DNA from: Petrolisthes cinctipes
Taxonomy: Eukaryota > Arthropoda > Malacostraca > Decapoda > Porcellanidae
DNA length: 64,000 bases
Direction of reading: 5' to 3'
Assembly (NCBI GenBank): GCA_033782935.1
Contig: JAWQEG010001373.1
Coordinates: 53,714-117,713, forward strand
In this document: in pieces, positions 21,891-31,343 of the stretch
How the letters are laid out: every line of letters begins with the position of its first letter
How positions within the stretch are numbered: the first letter of the stretch is position 1
Notes under the pieces: generated by a model
Database searches by the model: none
What the model was told of the DNA's origin: nothing
What the model saw: the letters and a program-made list of their open reading frames with translations, nothing else
Translations under genes and position numbers: made by a program

Positions 21891-22450
21891 GAATAATTTT
21901 TTGTTGTGATTTAAAGATCCGACAGTCTTATACCCCCCAGAGTGGTGCCAGCGGTACTCCTCGTGCCCCTCGTCAGGCAGTCTAAGTTAGGTTAACTTTA
22001 GCTATAAATTAGGATAGTGGTGGGGGATAACTGGATGTGCAGGATGTGAGTGACCCTTGACCCACAGAGGACTGATTATTCCACCTCTATAGGTTGTGGT
22101 CGATGTCGAGGGAGACTTCTGGGAGTGCTTTCAACAGTTCTCCGCCCACAAGCATTAGTCTTGTTCGGACGATGCGGGGAGTTGTTGACCACCCTGGGTC
22201 TTGCATGTTTTGGTGTTCACTACCCTTGGCGTCATAGTATATGAACCTTCCTGCTGCCTTATATAAATTCCATGCTAGTTTTTCCATACTACATGGTATC
22301 GTTTCCTTTCCTGCCAGAGTCTGCTGGAGGGAGTGGTGGGTGGGAAGGAGCCTTCTTCTGTACTATACTTTTCCTTACTCTTGTAGGTTAGATAGGACCA
22401 GTAGGTCAGTTGCTATTTGAATGTCCTTTGTAATCCTTTGTAATACTCTG
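21891..22450 (+). other. CR1-like LINE 3' UTR
   Basis: Non-coding tail of the preceding LINE. The part around 22,330-22,420 (GGGTGGGAAGGAGCCTTCTT, GTACTATACTTTTCCTTACT) matches the tail of the LINE fragment at 9,545-9,760. Confidence 0.65.
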
Positions 22451-22494
22451 TCCCTTCCTGTCTCTTATACAGGATGTAACAGCATTACATGTAT

Positions 22495-23327
22495 TTAGGG
22501 CATAGGATACTTTTGATACATTAGAGCACCTTGAATCCTCCAAAGTATGCCAGGAAACAGGACCATATCAACAGAAGTAAGGGTTATCTGTTACTTGGAA
22601 TAGTTTGGAGTGTACGCACAAACAGGGTCCAATTACACTTAAGGCAAGCACAAATATTAATAGCCGAAAGAGGACACTAAGTCATTTGAAACGACACGGC
22701 TGTTGTCCCTGTACTCACTCTCTCTCTCTCCATCACACACACACACACACTCCCTAAACACGTCCAGTGACTCGCCTTTCGTGACCTGACAGGTAGCTCA
22801 GATTCCACATACACACATACACACGTACACAGAGTCACCCTCGCTTGACCAGTCTCCAATGACATCTCTCTGCTTATAGTTGTGGTAAGAGGATACAGCA
22901 GAAACCATTAACCCTTTCTTCTCTCTCTAGTTTCACAGAGAGAGGAAGAGAGAAAGGGAGAATAAAAGAACAAGGAATATGGTTGAACCAAAATGACCTT
23001 GCCTTCCAGTAAATATGTAACCCTCCAAAGTGGTAATACTGTATCCAGACATTACTGGCATCTCCAAATACATCTCTGTTCTCCTTAAGATAAGACAGGG
23101 CAGGGCACGAAACTCCCTTGGAATTAATAAATAAAGTAAGTTTAATTTCACTTACTTGAAGTTTATTTCCAACCTTGACTGAACACCACGCTGCCAAGCT
23201 TCGCTACCAACAACTACACACTCCAGAACAAGGTACCAGATTCTTCGAAGAGACAAACCCAGGGCTGGTACAGGAGGAATCAGTTGCTCCATATTTATCA
23301 CCAACGCTGTATGTAGTACCACATTAA
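22495..23327. mobile_element. TTAA foldback MITE split by a 666-bp insertion
   Basis: The left half (22,495-22,610) is GGGCATAGGATACTTTTGAT ... TAGTTTGGAG. The right half resumes at 23,277 with GAATCAGTTGCTCC and ends at TTAA 23,324-23,327. The insert, 22,611-23,276, is bounded by GGAG on both sides (22,607-22,610 and 23,273-23,276), a possible 4-bp target duplication. Confidence 0.6.
22611..23276. mobile_element. Insertion of unknown type inside the MITE
   Basis: Starts TGTACGCACAAACAGGG and ends CCCAGGGCTGGTACA; TGTAC/GTACA edges are weakly complementary. A minus frame (23,197-22,874) includes CPALSYLKENRDVFGDASNV and WIQYYHFGG, with GTAAGT near 23,157 and AAG-GTCATT near 22,998 as possible splice sites. 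I cannot identify it as transposon protein or captured exon. Confidence 0.4.
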
Positions 23328-23445
23328 CTTAGGGGACAATATTTGTGGGTAATTATAATATTGGGTATTGTTAATATTGGGTATTTTTAATATTGAGTAA
23401 TTTTAATCAACAATGTCTCAATGGTATTTGTCTAATTGTATAGTA

Positions 23446-23820
23446 CACTCGCGCACCACTGTCTCTAGCCCACCTGAGTTTGGGCCAGAGATATGGCTCG
23501 GATCCTTTCTGGACGATAGCCCACTCAAACGATTAAGATGCCACACAAGCACGAACATACGTTTCGAACCGATACAAGCTTGACACCCTGTTTGACATGT
23601 ATAATTAATTGTTTTTTAAGGCTACGCAATCATATTTTGGCTGTGTGAATGACATTTATGTATATAATTATTGCAATATGCTATCCCATAATTTATAATG
23701 AACTAGCACACGAAAGAATATTGCCAGAGGATTCATGAAATCACTAACTAAACAACACACTTCAAATCAGCAAGTGAACTCAGAGGTTTATTCGACGCAC
23801 GCGAGCGTGTGAGTCTATAT

Positions 23821-23865
<45 letters not shown>

Positions 23866-24881
23866 CATCAGACAATATCTGTTCACCTATGTAGCCGTCT
23901 AAGCACAGTGGCTAAAAATAATGATGGTTCCACCGCAACATAGTGACCAATAATGTAAGGATGACCAAACACAGTTTAAAACATATACAGTATAGGGCTA
24001 TAACAAACAACAATTTCCTACACATAATAATCAACTGACAATTTATAAGTTCTCAAAATTATCTTACAATAATTCAATCTTTTCATACGGAGAGGAGACA
24101 CACTGCTGGTGTTTTGGGGTCACACACGCAATATTCTTCATGTTCATTTTCATGTTAATCTCACCTTACTTTCGTTAATGTAATCAGCCAAAGCATGGAT
24201 ACATAGGGGACTGTAATTACTGCATATTGATATAATTTTTTTATTTAATGTGAAGTAATAAATGATATCTGAATAGCAACGCCATTTTAATCAGATCACA
24301 CACGGCAGAATGACTAAAAGAATGGAGAATGAGTGTGAGGAAAACACTGACCTTCAGGACGAGTCACTATCATCAAAATGAACTTTCACAAAAAAAAAAA
24401 AAAAAAAAAAAAATCGTTCTAGATAATTATACAAAATACATAAGATTAATTACGTTAAGGAAACAATTTCTGAGGAAGAATCTTGATGTTACAGTAGGCT
24501 ACACACACACACACACACACACTGAATACCTGTGTGTTCACTGGGTGGTATGGAAGTGCTTCGTTTTAATTGTAAGTCTTGATAGCTTATTGTTATATTA
24601 TTTTGTGTCCCTCTTTCATGCAAACATTTGAGGAATTAAAATGCAGTAAAGAAATATATTGATTTTTGCAGCCAAACTACTATTGTATAGTATAACCACA
24701 GAAAGAGTTGTATATAAGGTTTACATGACAAAGTGAGTCAGACCCCTTTTCAATTTTTCGAAGCATTTCTGTTGGTGCGGGTCTAACCTTGTTATAGTTT
24801 CAGTGGGCTGTCGTCCAGAAAGGATCCGGGCCATATCGCCGCCCCAAACTCAGGTGGGCTAGAGATTGTGGTGCGCGAGTG
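23446..24881. mobile_element. TA-flanked non-autonomous element, about 80-bp inverted repeats, CACTC ends
   Basis: The left end CACTCGCGCACCACTGTCTC continues TAGCCCACCTGAGTTTGGG ... GGATCCTTTCTGGACGATAG. The right end (to 24,881) is its complement with few mismatches. TA is present at 23,444-23,445 and 24,882-24,883. The interior has (GA)n, poly(A) at 24,391-24,413 and a (CA)n run, and no transposase. A single right arm of this family is at 37,685-37,762. Confidence 0.8.
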
Positions 24882-24883
24882 TA

Positions 24884-25095
24884 CAGTCGGCAGCATAAGT
24901 TCGCTTAATTTCTACCTACGTATGTATGAGCTATAGTAATGTTGTAACACTGTTTAAATGCAGAGATGACATATATACTTTTCATGTGCTAAATTACACA
25001 TGTTGTTAGAATAGAAACTGGGTCAGAATGCATCTATCTGGTCATATTAGCATTATTTAACTCATGAGATGGACGCGAATTTATGCTGCCGACTG
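24884..25095. mobile_element. TA-flanked palindromic MITE (copy 2), abutting the previous element
   Basis: Ends CAGTCGGCAGCATAAGTTCG and the complement, with one mismatch, near 25,095. TA is at 24,882-24,883 (shared with the neighbour) and 25,096-25,097. Length is 212 bp, like copies at 188 and 36,480. Confidence 0.8.
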
Positions 25096-25147
25096 TACAT
25101 TGTTTGGTTATTATACATTATATGGTTATTACAACTCTATTTATCAC

Positions 25148-25526
25148 AACACTGTCACACACACACATTTATTCCTCTTTCTCTCTTTTTTACACACACA
25201 TCTTCCTTACTCTCTTTTTATTACACACACACACACACTTATTCCTCTTTCTCTCTTTTTTACATACACATCTTCCTTACTCTCTTTTTATTACACACAC
25301 ACACACACACACTTATTCCTCCTTCTCTCCTTTTTGCTCACACACACACATCCTTCTTCCTTCCTCTCTCTTTTATGTACACACACACACACACACACAT
25401 TTATTCCTCCTTCTTTCTTACACACACATCTTCCTTACTCCCTCTTTCCTACACACACACACACACACACACACATTTATTCCTCCTTCTCTCTTTCTTA
25501 CACACACATCTTCCTTACTCTCTTTT

Positions 25527-25562
<36 letters not shown>

Positions 25563-26479
25563 ATTCCTCCTTCTCTCCTTTTTGCACACACACACACATC
25601 CTTCTTCCTTCCTCTCTCTTTTATGGACACACACACACACACACATTTATTCCTCCTTCTTTCTTACACACACATCTTCCTTACTCCCTCTTTCCTACAC
25701 ACACACACACACACATTTATTCCTCCTTCTCTCTTTCTTACACACACATCTTCCTTACGCTCTCTTTCTTACACACACACACACACACACTTATTCCTCC
25801 TTCTCTCCTTTTTGCACACACACACACACACTTCCTTCTTCCTTCCTCTTTCTTTTATGCCCACACACACACACACATTTATTCCTCCTTCTCTCTTTTT
25901 TACACACACATCTTCCTTACTCTCTCTTTTTTGCACACACACAGACACACACACACACACACACACACATTTATTCCTCCTTCTCTCTTCCTTACACGCA
26001 CATCTTTCTTACTCTCTTTTTTACACACACACACACACATCCTTCTTCCTTCCTCTCTCTTTTTTGCACACACACATACACACACCTATTCCTCCGTCTC
26101 TCTTTCTTACACACACATCTTCCTTACTCTCTCTTTTTTACACACACACACGCACACACATCTTCCTTACTCTCTCTTTCTTTCACACACACACACTTAT
26201 TCCTCCTTCTTTCTTTCTTACACGCACATTTTCCTTACACTATCTTTCTCACACACACACACACATCCTTCTTCCTTCCTCTCTCTTTTTTACACACACA
26301 TACATACACACACACACACAAATGCATTTATTGCTCCTTCTCTCTTTCTTACACACACATCTTCCTTACTCTCTCTTTTTTACACACACATCTTCCTTAC
26401 TCTCTCTTTTTTGCACACACACACACTTATTCCTCCTTCTCTCTTTCTTACACACACGTCTTCCTTATTCTCTCTTTTT

Positions 26480-26510
<31 letters not shown>

Positions 26511-26556
26511 TTATTCCTCCTTCTCTCTTCCTTACACGCACATCTTTCTTACTCTC

Positions 26557-26587
<31 letters not shown>

Positions 26588-26632
26588 TATCCTTCTTCCT
26601 TCCTCTCTCTTTTTTGCACACACACATAGTAA
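25148..26632. repeat. 1.5-kb compound minisatellite of (CA)n and CTTCCTTACTCTCTTTTTTA blocks
   Basis: Irregular units alternate CA runs with TTTATTCCTCCTTCTCTC and TTACACACACATCTTCCTTA. All three plus-strand frames stay open for over 500 codons (His/Thr, Leu/Phe and Ser-rich). This follows from the pyrimidine-rich composition, which cannot produce stop codons on that strand, so these are not genes. Confidence 0.95.
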
Positions 26633-26655
26633 CAAACAATAATGACCAAACTTAC

Positions 26656-26751
26656 CAGTACGTATACCAGCATCAACAGGTGGTGTGAGAGCCAACACCA
26701 TCACCACCATCACCACCACCATCAGTATTACACTCCGTCCACACATGATGT
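26656..26751 (-). CDS. First coding exon with signal peptide, minus-strand secreted-protein gene
   Basis: The acceptor TTGTTATATTACAG (AG at 26,753-26,752) is followed after five bases by ATG at 26,746. The 30 codons read MCGRSVILM, a run of Val/Met (VVVMVVMVLAL) and TPPVDAG: a basic n-region, a hydrophobic core and a small-residue cleavage zone ending VDAG, a good signal peptide. The donor is CTG-GTAAGT (GT at 26,655-26,654), in phase 1. The acceptor before the ATG implies a 5' non-coding exon, for which the donor at 28,656 is a candidate. The phase matches the duplicated exons at 10.3 and 9.0 kb, where G plus AG would make Glu. Linking them across 16 kb of transposons is inference. Confidence 0.6.
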
Positions 26752-26784
26752 CTGTAATATAACAATAATAATAGCCTCTGTAAA

Positions 26785-26900
26785 CACACACACACACCCT
26801 ATCAATCTACACACACACTACCCTATCATTGTACACACACACACCACCCCCCTATCCATGTACACACACACACCACCCCCCTATCCATGTACACACACAT
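26785..26900. repeat. (CA)n minisatellite with CCCTATCCATGTA units
   Basis: Four units of CACACACACACCACCCCCCT/ATCCATGTA type. A near-copy of the exon acceptor region follows at 26,897-26,925 (ACATGATGCATGTAATATAA), with the acceptor AG lost. Confidence 0.85.
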
Positions 26901-26927
26901 GATGCATGTAATATAACAATAACACTG

Positions 26928-27240
26928 AGTCCATTCCACAGTCGTATTCGTTTGTTACCTTCCTAACCAACCATACTTGTAAGGCTTCATTATTTTAGGG
27001 TTGATTCCACAGTGGTATTCGTTTATTACCTTCCTAACCAACCACACTTGTAAGGCTTCATATTATCCAAAAGCTGAGTATTCATATTTACAAAATCTAT
27101 CCAACAGTTAGATAATGATGATCACTGTATAGTTTACTCACTAAAATCATTGAATAATTCACCCATAAGTCCTTTACATGGCTAACATTCTTTTGTTTGC
27201 GTGCTTACAAACCACTACCAACCACTGTGGAATTGACCAA
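26928..27240. mobile_element. MITE with CCACAGTGG ends (copy 2), left end duplicated
   Basis: GAGTCCATTCCACAGTCG at 26,928 and again GGTTGATTCCACAGTGG at 26,999, both followed by TTACCTTCCTAACCAACCA. The right end is CCACTGTGGAATTGACC. The interior (CTATCCAACAGTTAGATAAT) is the inverted form of the copy at 37,977. Confidence 0.7.
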
Positions 27241-27371
27241 CTGTGTGTAGTTTACAATAATGTGATTGGTGTTGGTGTAGTAATATTATTTGCTGTGTAG
27301 TAAATACAGACATGAGTGTGTGTGGTAATGGTATTATGGGTCATGGTACAGAGGTCTCACATGGGTACCAT

Positions 27372-27789
27372 CAAGATCTAGAATACCAGGTCTGCTCATC
27401 TCGCATATCGGGCCTGGCTGGTGAAGTCGATTGGCCCCCAAACTGAGGCCGCTCTCTGTCTACCAAATATGGGACGGAATAGTAGTCTCTATGATGGGGG
27501 TACATTAGGGTCAATATCAGCGACCTCTCTCATTTCAGTGGCAAAAATGCCTAACTTTCTTGCCAAAATTCAGGGCTTAGACTTAATGTAGGCGAATCGT
27601 TTTTGTTTCTAAAATTTCTTCATATGTATAGGTATCGAAAGTTCTCAGTAGAAGTTTTCGAGAAATGACATATAAGCATAGAAATTGTGCTGTGAAAATA
27701 CCATATATACAGGAGAAAACCTTCATTCTGGCTGCGTATAGAAAACGAGAATATTTTAATCCTTATCAAATCACTTCACACCTCCGCCT

Positions 27790-27825
<36 letters not shown>

Positions 27826-28542
27826 ATTTGAGTTGAATGTTACATAGTTCATATTCAGACATCGTCGTTTTTATGTATTAATTTATATATTAATGTATTA
27901 ATTTATGTATTAATTTTAGTCTTAAATATTATACATTATTTTACTTAGTTAAGGCCCATGTAATTATATTTGATTAGATTTTGGTGTTTGTATTAGCTAC
28001 AATAGATTATGAAAAGTAAATTATCATCTATTTTTTCTATACTGTCCCTACTGAGAAATATCAACACATGTAAAAATGTATGTGTGTGTGTGTGTGTGTG
28101 TTGGAGGTGGGGGTTGGGGTGTTTAAAGGATTTGATAAGGTGAGTAAGGTAAGGATTAAAATACTTCCATTTTCTATATGCGGACAGAGGGAAGGAATTC
28201 TCCCGTATATGTGCTGTTTTCACATCGCTATTTCTAGTCCTATTTTTAATTTCTCGAAAACTTCCACTGAGAACTTTCGATACCTATGCTTTTGAAGAAA
28301 TTTTAGAAACAAAAACGATTCACCTATACAAAGTCTAAACCATGAATTTTGGCAAGAAAGTAAGGCAATTTTGTCTCTGAAATGTGAGGGGCCGCTAATA
28401 TTGACCCGTATGTACCCCGATCATAGAGACTACTATCCCGTCCCATATTTGACAGACTTGGGCAGCCTCAGTTTGGGGGCCAATCGACGTAGATGCGCAG
28501 TGGGGTGACAGTTGACGAGCAGACCTGGTATTCTAGATCTTG
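27372..28542. mobile_element. hAT-like foldback element with 8-bp target duplication
   Basis: GGTACCAT occurs at 27,364-27,371 and 28,543-28,550, an exact 8-bp duplication as left by hAT transposases. The ends are CAAGATCTAGAATACCAGG and its complement. Inverted similarity continues about 430 bp per arm, including the CA run at 27,792 pairing with the TG run at 28,080. The loop (about 27,820-28,080) is AT-rich. No transposase is present. Confidence 0.8.
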
Positions 28543-28653
28543 GGTACCATATCAACCTATCATGGAGACACGTATGTGTTGAGAGTGACAATGGTTAGAG
28601 ATAAGAATACTTGGACCAGTGAGTAGGTCATGTGTTGTGTGTCTGTGTTACTT

Positions 28654-28740
28654 ACCTTTCCTTTGTGACCACCAGGACACAAATGGACCTGTCCAGTGGG
28701 ACTTCACCCGTTGTTTCAGATGTCCAGTCAGACCTTGAGG
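28654..28740 (-). other. Candidate 5' non-coding exon ending at a strong donor
   Basis: On the minus strand CACAAAGGAAAG-GTAAGTAA puts a consensus donor at 28,655-28,654. It lies upstream of the signal-peptide exon, which itself starts after an acceptor. The exon's 5' edge is unknown. Confidence 0.35.
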
Positions 28741-28965
28741 ACTACATATAAAGGTGTATATTACTATTTGAAACAAGTACTGTGTTTCAGATGTCCAGTC
28801 AGACCCTGAGGACTACATATAAAGGTGTATATTACTATTTGAAACATGTACTGTGTTTCAGCTGTCCAGTCAGACCCTGAGGACTACATATAAAGGTATA
28901 TATTAATATTGGAAACATGTACTGTGTTTCAGATGTCCCTGAGGACTGTACATATAGAGGTGTAT
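28715..28965. repeat. 71-bp tandem repeat, 3.5 copies
   Basis: The unit starts ATGTCCAGTCAGACCCTGAG and ends TTTGAAACATGTACTGTGTT-TCAG. The fourth copy is internally deleted. Confidence 0.9.
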
Positions 28966-29225
28966 ACATATTATAACATAGAACAAGTATTAGTAACAAA
29001 AGTAATCAATAGAGAACCAGATACAAAATAGACCAACCTACCATTGTTGACTATTAATTAAGAGTGAATGTTATCATGTAATGTCAGATTCACCAACAAC
29101 CAATACAATTATTAATTATTAATTAAATTGTGGTCACAGATCAGAACCAGGGATGAATGTTAATTATCCATATACAAATTATTCTACCACCTCGCTCAGC
29201 TCCCCCCCCCCACCCTCACACACAC

Positions 29226-29251
29226 CAAGGAGGTTGTATACAACCTCCTTG
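29226..29251. repeat. 26-bp perfect palindrome
   Basis: CAAGGAGGTTGTA followed immediately by its complement, with no loop, within CA-rich sequence. Confidence 0.95.
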
Positions 29252-29339
29252 ACACACACACACGCACACACACACATGCATGCACGAACACACACGCATG
29301 CATGCAAGCACAGGTACGCACACACATGCACGCACACAG

Positions 29340-29408
29340 CTGTCTATCTCTCTCTCTTAACCATACCTCACACACATCTTACTTTCTCTCTTGCTCACAT
29401 TCAACACT

Positions 29409-29451
<43 letters not shown>

Positions 29452-29823
29452 ATGAAACAACATGAACTTCCTGTTCAGTAATCTATACAACTTCGTAAAA
29501 GTGTTCACACCATGATAAGTAAAGGTTATTACTACTGTCACCATTCTTTGTGTGTGTGTGTGTGTGTTAATACATATGTGTGTATAATATTTAGGTATGT
29601 GTATGTGTGTGTGTGTGTGTGTGTTAATACATACGTGTGTATACTATTTAGGTATGTGTATGTGTATGTTTTAATACATATGTGTGTATACTATTAGGGT
29701 ATATATATGTGTATGTGTTAATACATATGTGTGTATAATATTTAGGTATGTGTATGTGTGTCTGTGTGTGTGTTCATACATATGTGTGTGTGTATACAAT
29801 TAGGGTATGTGTATGTGTATGTG
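29340..29823. repeat. (CT)n block and TG-rich minisatellite, insertion site of the Gypsy element
   Basis: A CT block with TTAACCATACCTCACACACA is followed by units of about 60 bp built from (TG)n, TTAATACATATGTGTGTATA and ATTTAGGTATGTGTATG. The TG array continues after the element (35,731-35,800) and the CT block has a near copy at 35,880-36,050. Confidence 0.9.
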
Positions 29824-29827
29824 AGTG

Positions 29828-30338
29828 TGTAGTGTACCATAAAATAGGTCGATTTTCTTTGATTGAGTGTGTAACCATTCTCTAATTATCTACCAGCCTT
29901 GTATTGTGATTCATTTACCATTACATTCCTTCATGCAGATAGCCTATGCAATTTCTTTCAGCATATTCTCTTTGCCATTTTGTGTAATATCATTGTCTGC
30001 ATACTCTTGCAAAATTTCATGTATACAACATATGTATTATACATTTAATACCATAACCAAATACTCTTAGCTTTGTTAACGTCAAGTACGCAGAGAATTG
30101 TATATAGTGTTAACTATTTTTTGACATTAAATCATAAGGAACTATTCACCGCATCTCTCTCTTCCTTGAGCACTTCTTAAAGAGAGTTATAGACACTAAC
30201 ACTTCTTAAAGAGAGTTATAGACACTAGCTCCTGAGGCTGAGAAGTGTAGTGGAGAAACCCTGACAGTGGCCCTTACACAGGAGCCTTCTTTAGGTAGCA
30301 GCACAACTTATAGTTGGTGGCTACACCACCCACCAACA
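29828..30338 (+). repeat. 5' LTR of the Gypsy element
   Basis: Begins TGTAGTGTACC and ends CACCAACA. It has a TATATAG motif near 30,100 and two direct CTTCTTAAAGAGAGTTATAG copies near 30,172 and 30,206 that may be promoter or enhancer elements. The 67-codon frame inside it is present in both LTRs and is probably not coding. Confidence 0.95.
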
Positions 30339-30772
30339 AGTGGTGACCCCCGGAGATTGCAGCCGTCACCAACAAGTGGTGACCCCCGGAGATTGCAGCC
30401 GTCACCAACAAGTGGTGACCCCCGGAGATTGCAGCTGGCACCAACAAGTGGTGACCCCCGGAGAGTGCAGCTGTCACCAACAAGTGGTGACTCCCGGAGA
30501 GTGCAGCTGTCACCAACAAGTGGTGACCCCCGGAGAGAGCAGCTGCAGCAATCACCAACAAGTGGTGACCCCCGGAGATTGCAGCTGTCACCAACAAGTG
30601 GTGACCCCCGGAGATTGCAGCCGTCACCAACAAGTGGTGACCCCCGGAGAGTGCAGCTGTCACCAACAAGTGGTGACCCCCGGAGAGAGCAGCTGCAGCA
30701 ATCACCAACAAGTGGTGACCCCCAGAGAGTGCAGCTGCTGCGATCGCCAACAAGAGTGGATCAAGCTTCAGT
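30333..30772 (+). repeat. Array of 11-12 copies of the LTR end plus primer binding site
   Basis: The first copy is the genuine LTR/PBS junction: LTR end CCAACA, then AG, then TGGTGACCCCCGGAG, which begins with TGG as a tRNA-primer site must. The unit (CACCAACAAGTGGTGACCCC plus CGGAGATTGCAGCCGT) is repeated at 36-bp spacing, with two 42-bp units carrying an extra AGCAGC. Copy 5 has ACTCCC and copy 11 has CCCCAG; the twelfth is degenerate. The array keeps a frame open (TSGDPRRLQ repeats), which may be incidental. Which tRNA is used cannot be decided here. Confidence 0.9.
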
Positions 30773-31343
30773 CTACAAGAACGCCTTTGCCCTGCAGTCA
30801 CTATCAAGTAGTGACCTGGAGTGGCCGCTACCCTCCAATAGTCTACAAGAACGCCTTTGCCCTGCAGTCACCATCAAGAGGTGACTTGAGTTGCTACCTC
30901 TCCTGTGCAGCTGTTGCTCCCGCCACAGTGCCACTGTCCATCCTATCTACATTATCGCTGCGAACCCTGAGGCATCACCAGTCCACAGCAGCCATCTGTA
31001 AGCCTCCAACTACGCCGTTGCTGCCTGCCATCCAACACCTATACACCACTGGTACTCGCGGCAGTCTAGCTACCAGCAACAGTGCTTCACCTTGGATTAC
31101 AGTGCTTTACCTTGGATTACAGTGCTTCACCTTGGATTACAGTGCTTCACCTTGGATTACAGTGCCTCACCCTGGATTACAGTGTTTCACTCTGGACAGT
31201 GTATTGTCCTTTATTATTAGTGCCTTGTGTGTGAATTACAGTGCCAGTGTATTCAGCAGCATACTGATATAACCTGACTAACGCAGCTGCCGTGATATCA
31301 GGTAACCCTCGTCAGCATTTACACCCTGAGTTCACTGACCAGT
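30773..31343 (+). other. Gypsy untranslated leader with two more repeat sets
   Basis: GTCTACAAGAACGCCTTTGC followed by CCTGCAGTCACYATCAAG occurs twice (30,768 and 30,840). A 20-bp unit, TTACAGTGCTTCACCTTGGA, is repeated about five times at 31,080-31,190. Confidence 0.8.

Noticed and set aside
25064..26688. Three histidine/serine/phenylalanine-rich proteins of over 500 residues
   Set aside because: All lie on the same CA/CTTCC minisatellite in different frames; composition artefact.
29867..30070. 67-codon frame identical in both LTRs as a gene
   Set aside because: It is non-coding LTR sequence; identity reflects LTR duplication.
30267..30884. Repetitive protein frame (TSGDPRRLQ repeats) as a retrotransposon accessory gene
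   Set aside because: The repeats are the amplified LTR/primer-site junction; the opposite strand is equally open and no known domain is present.
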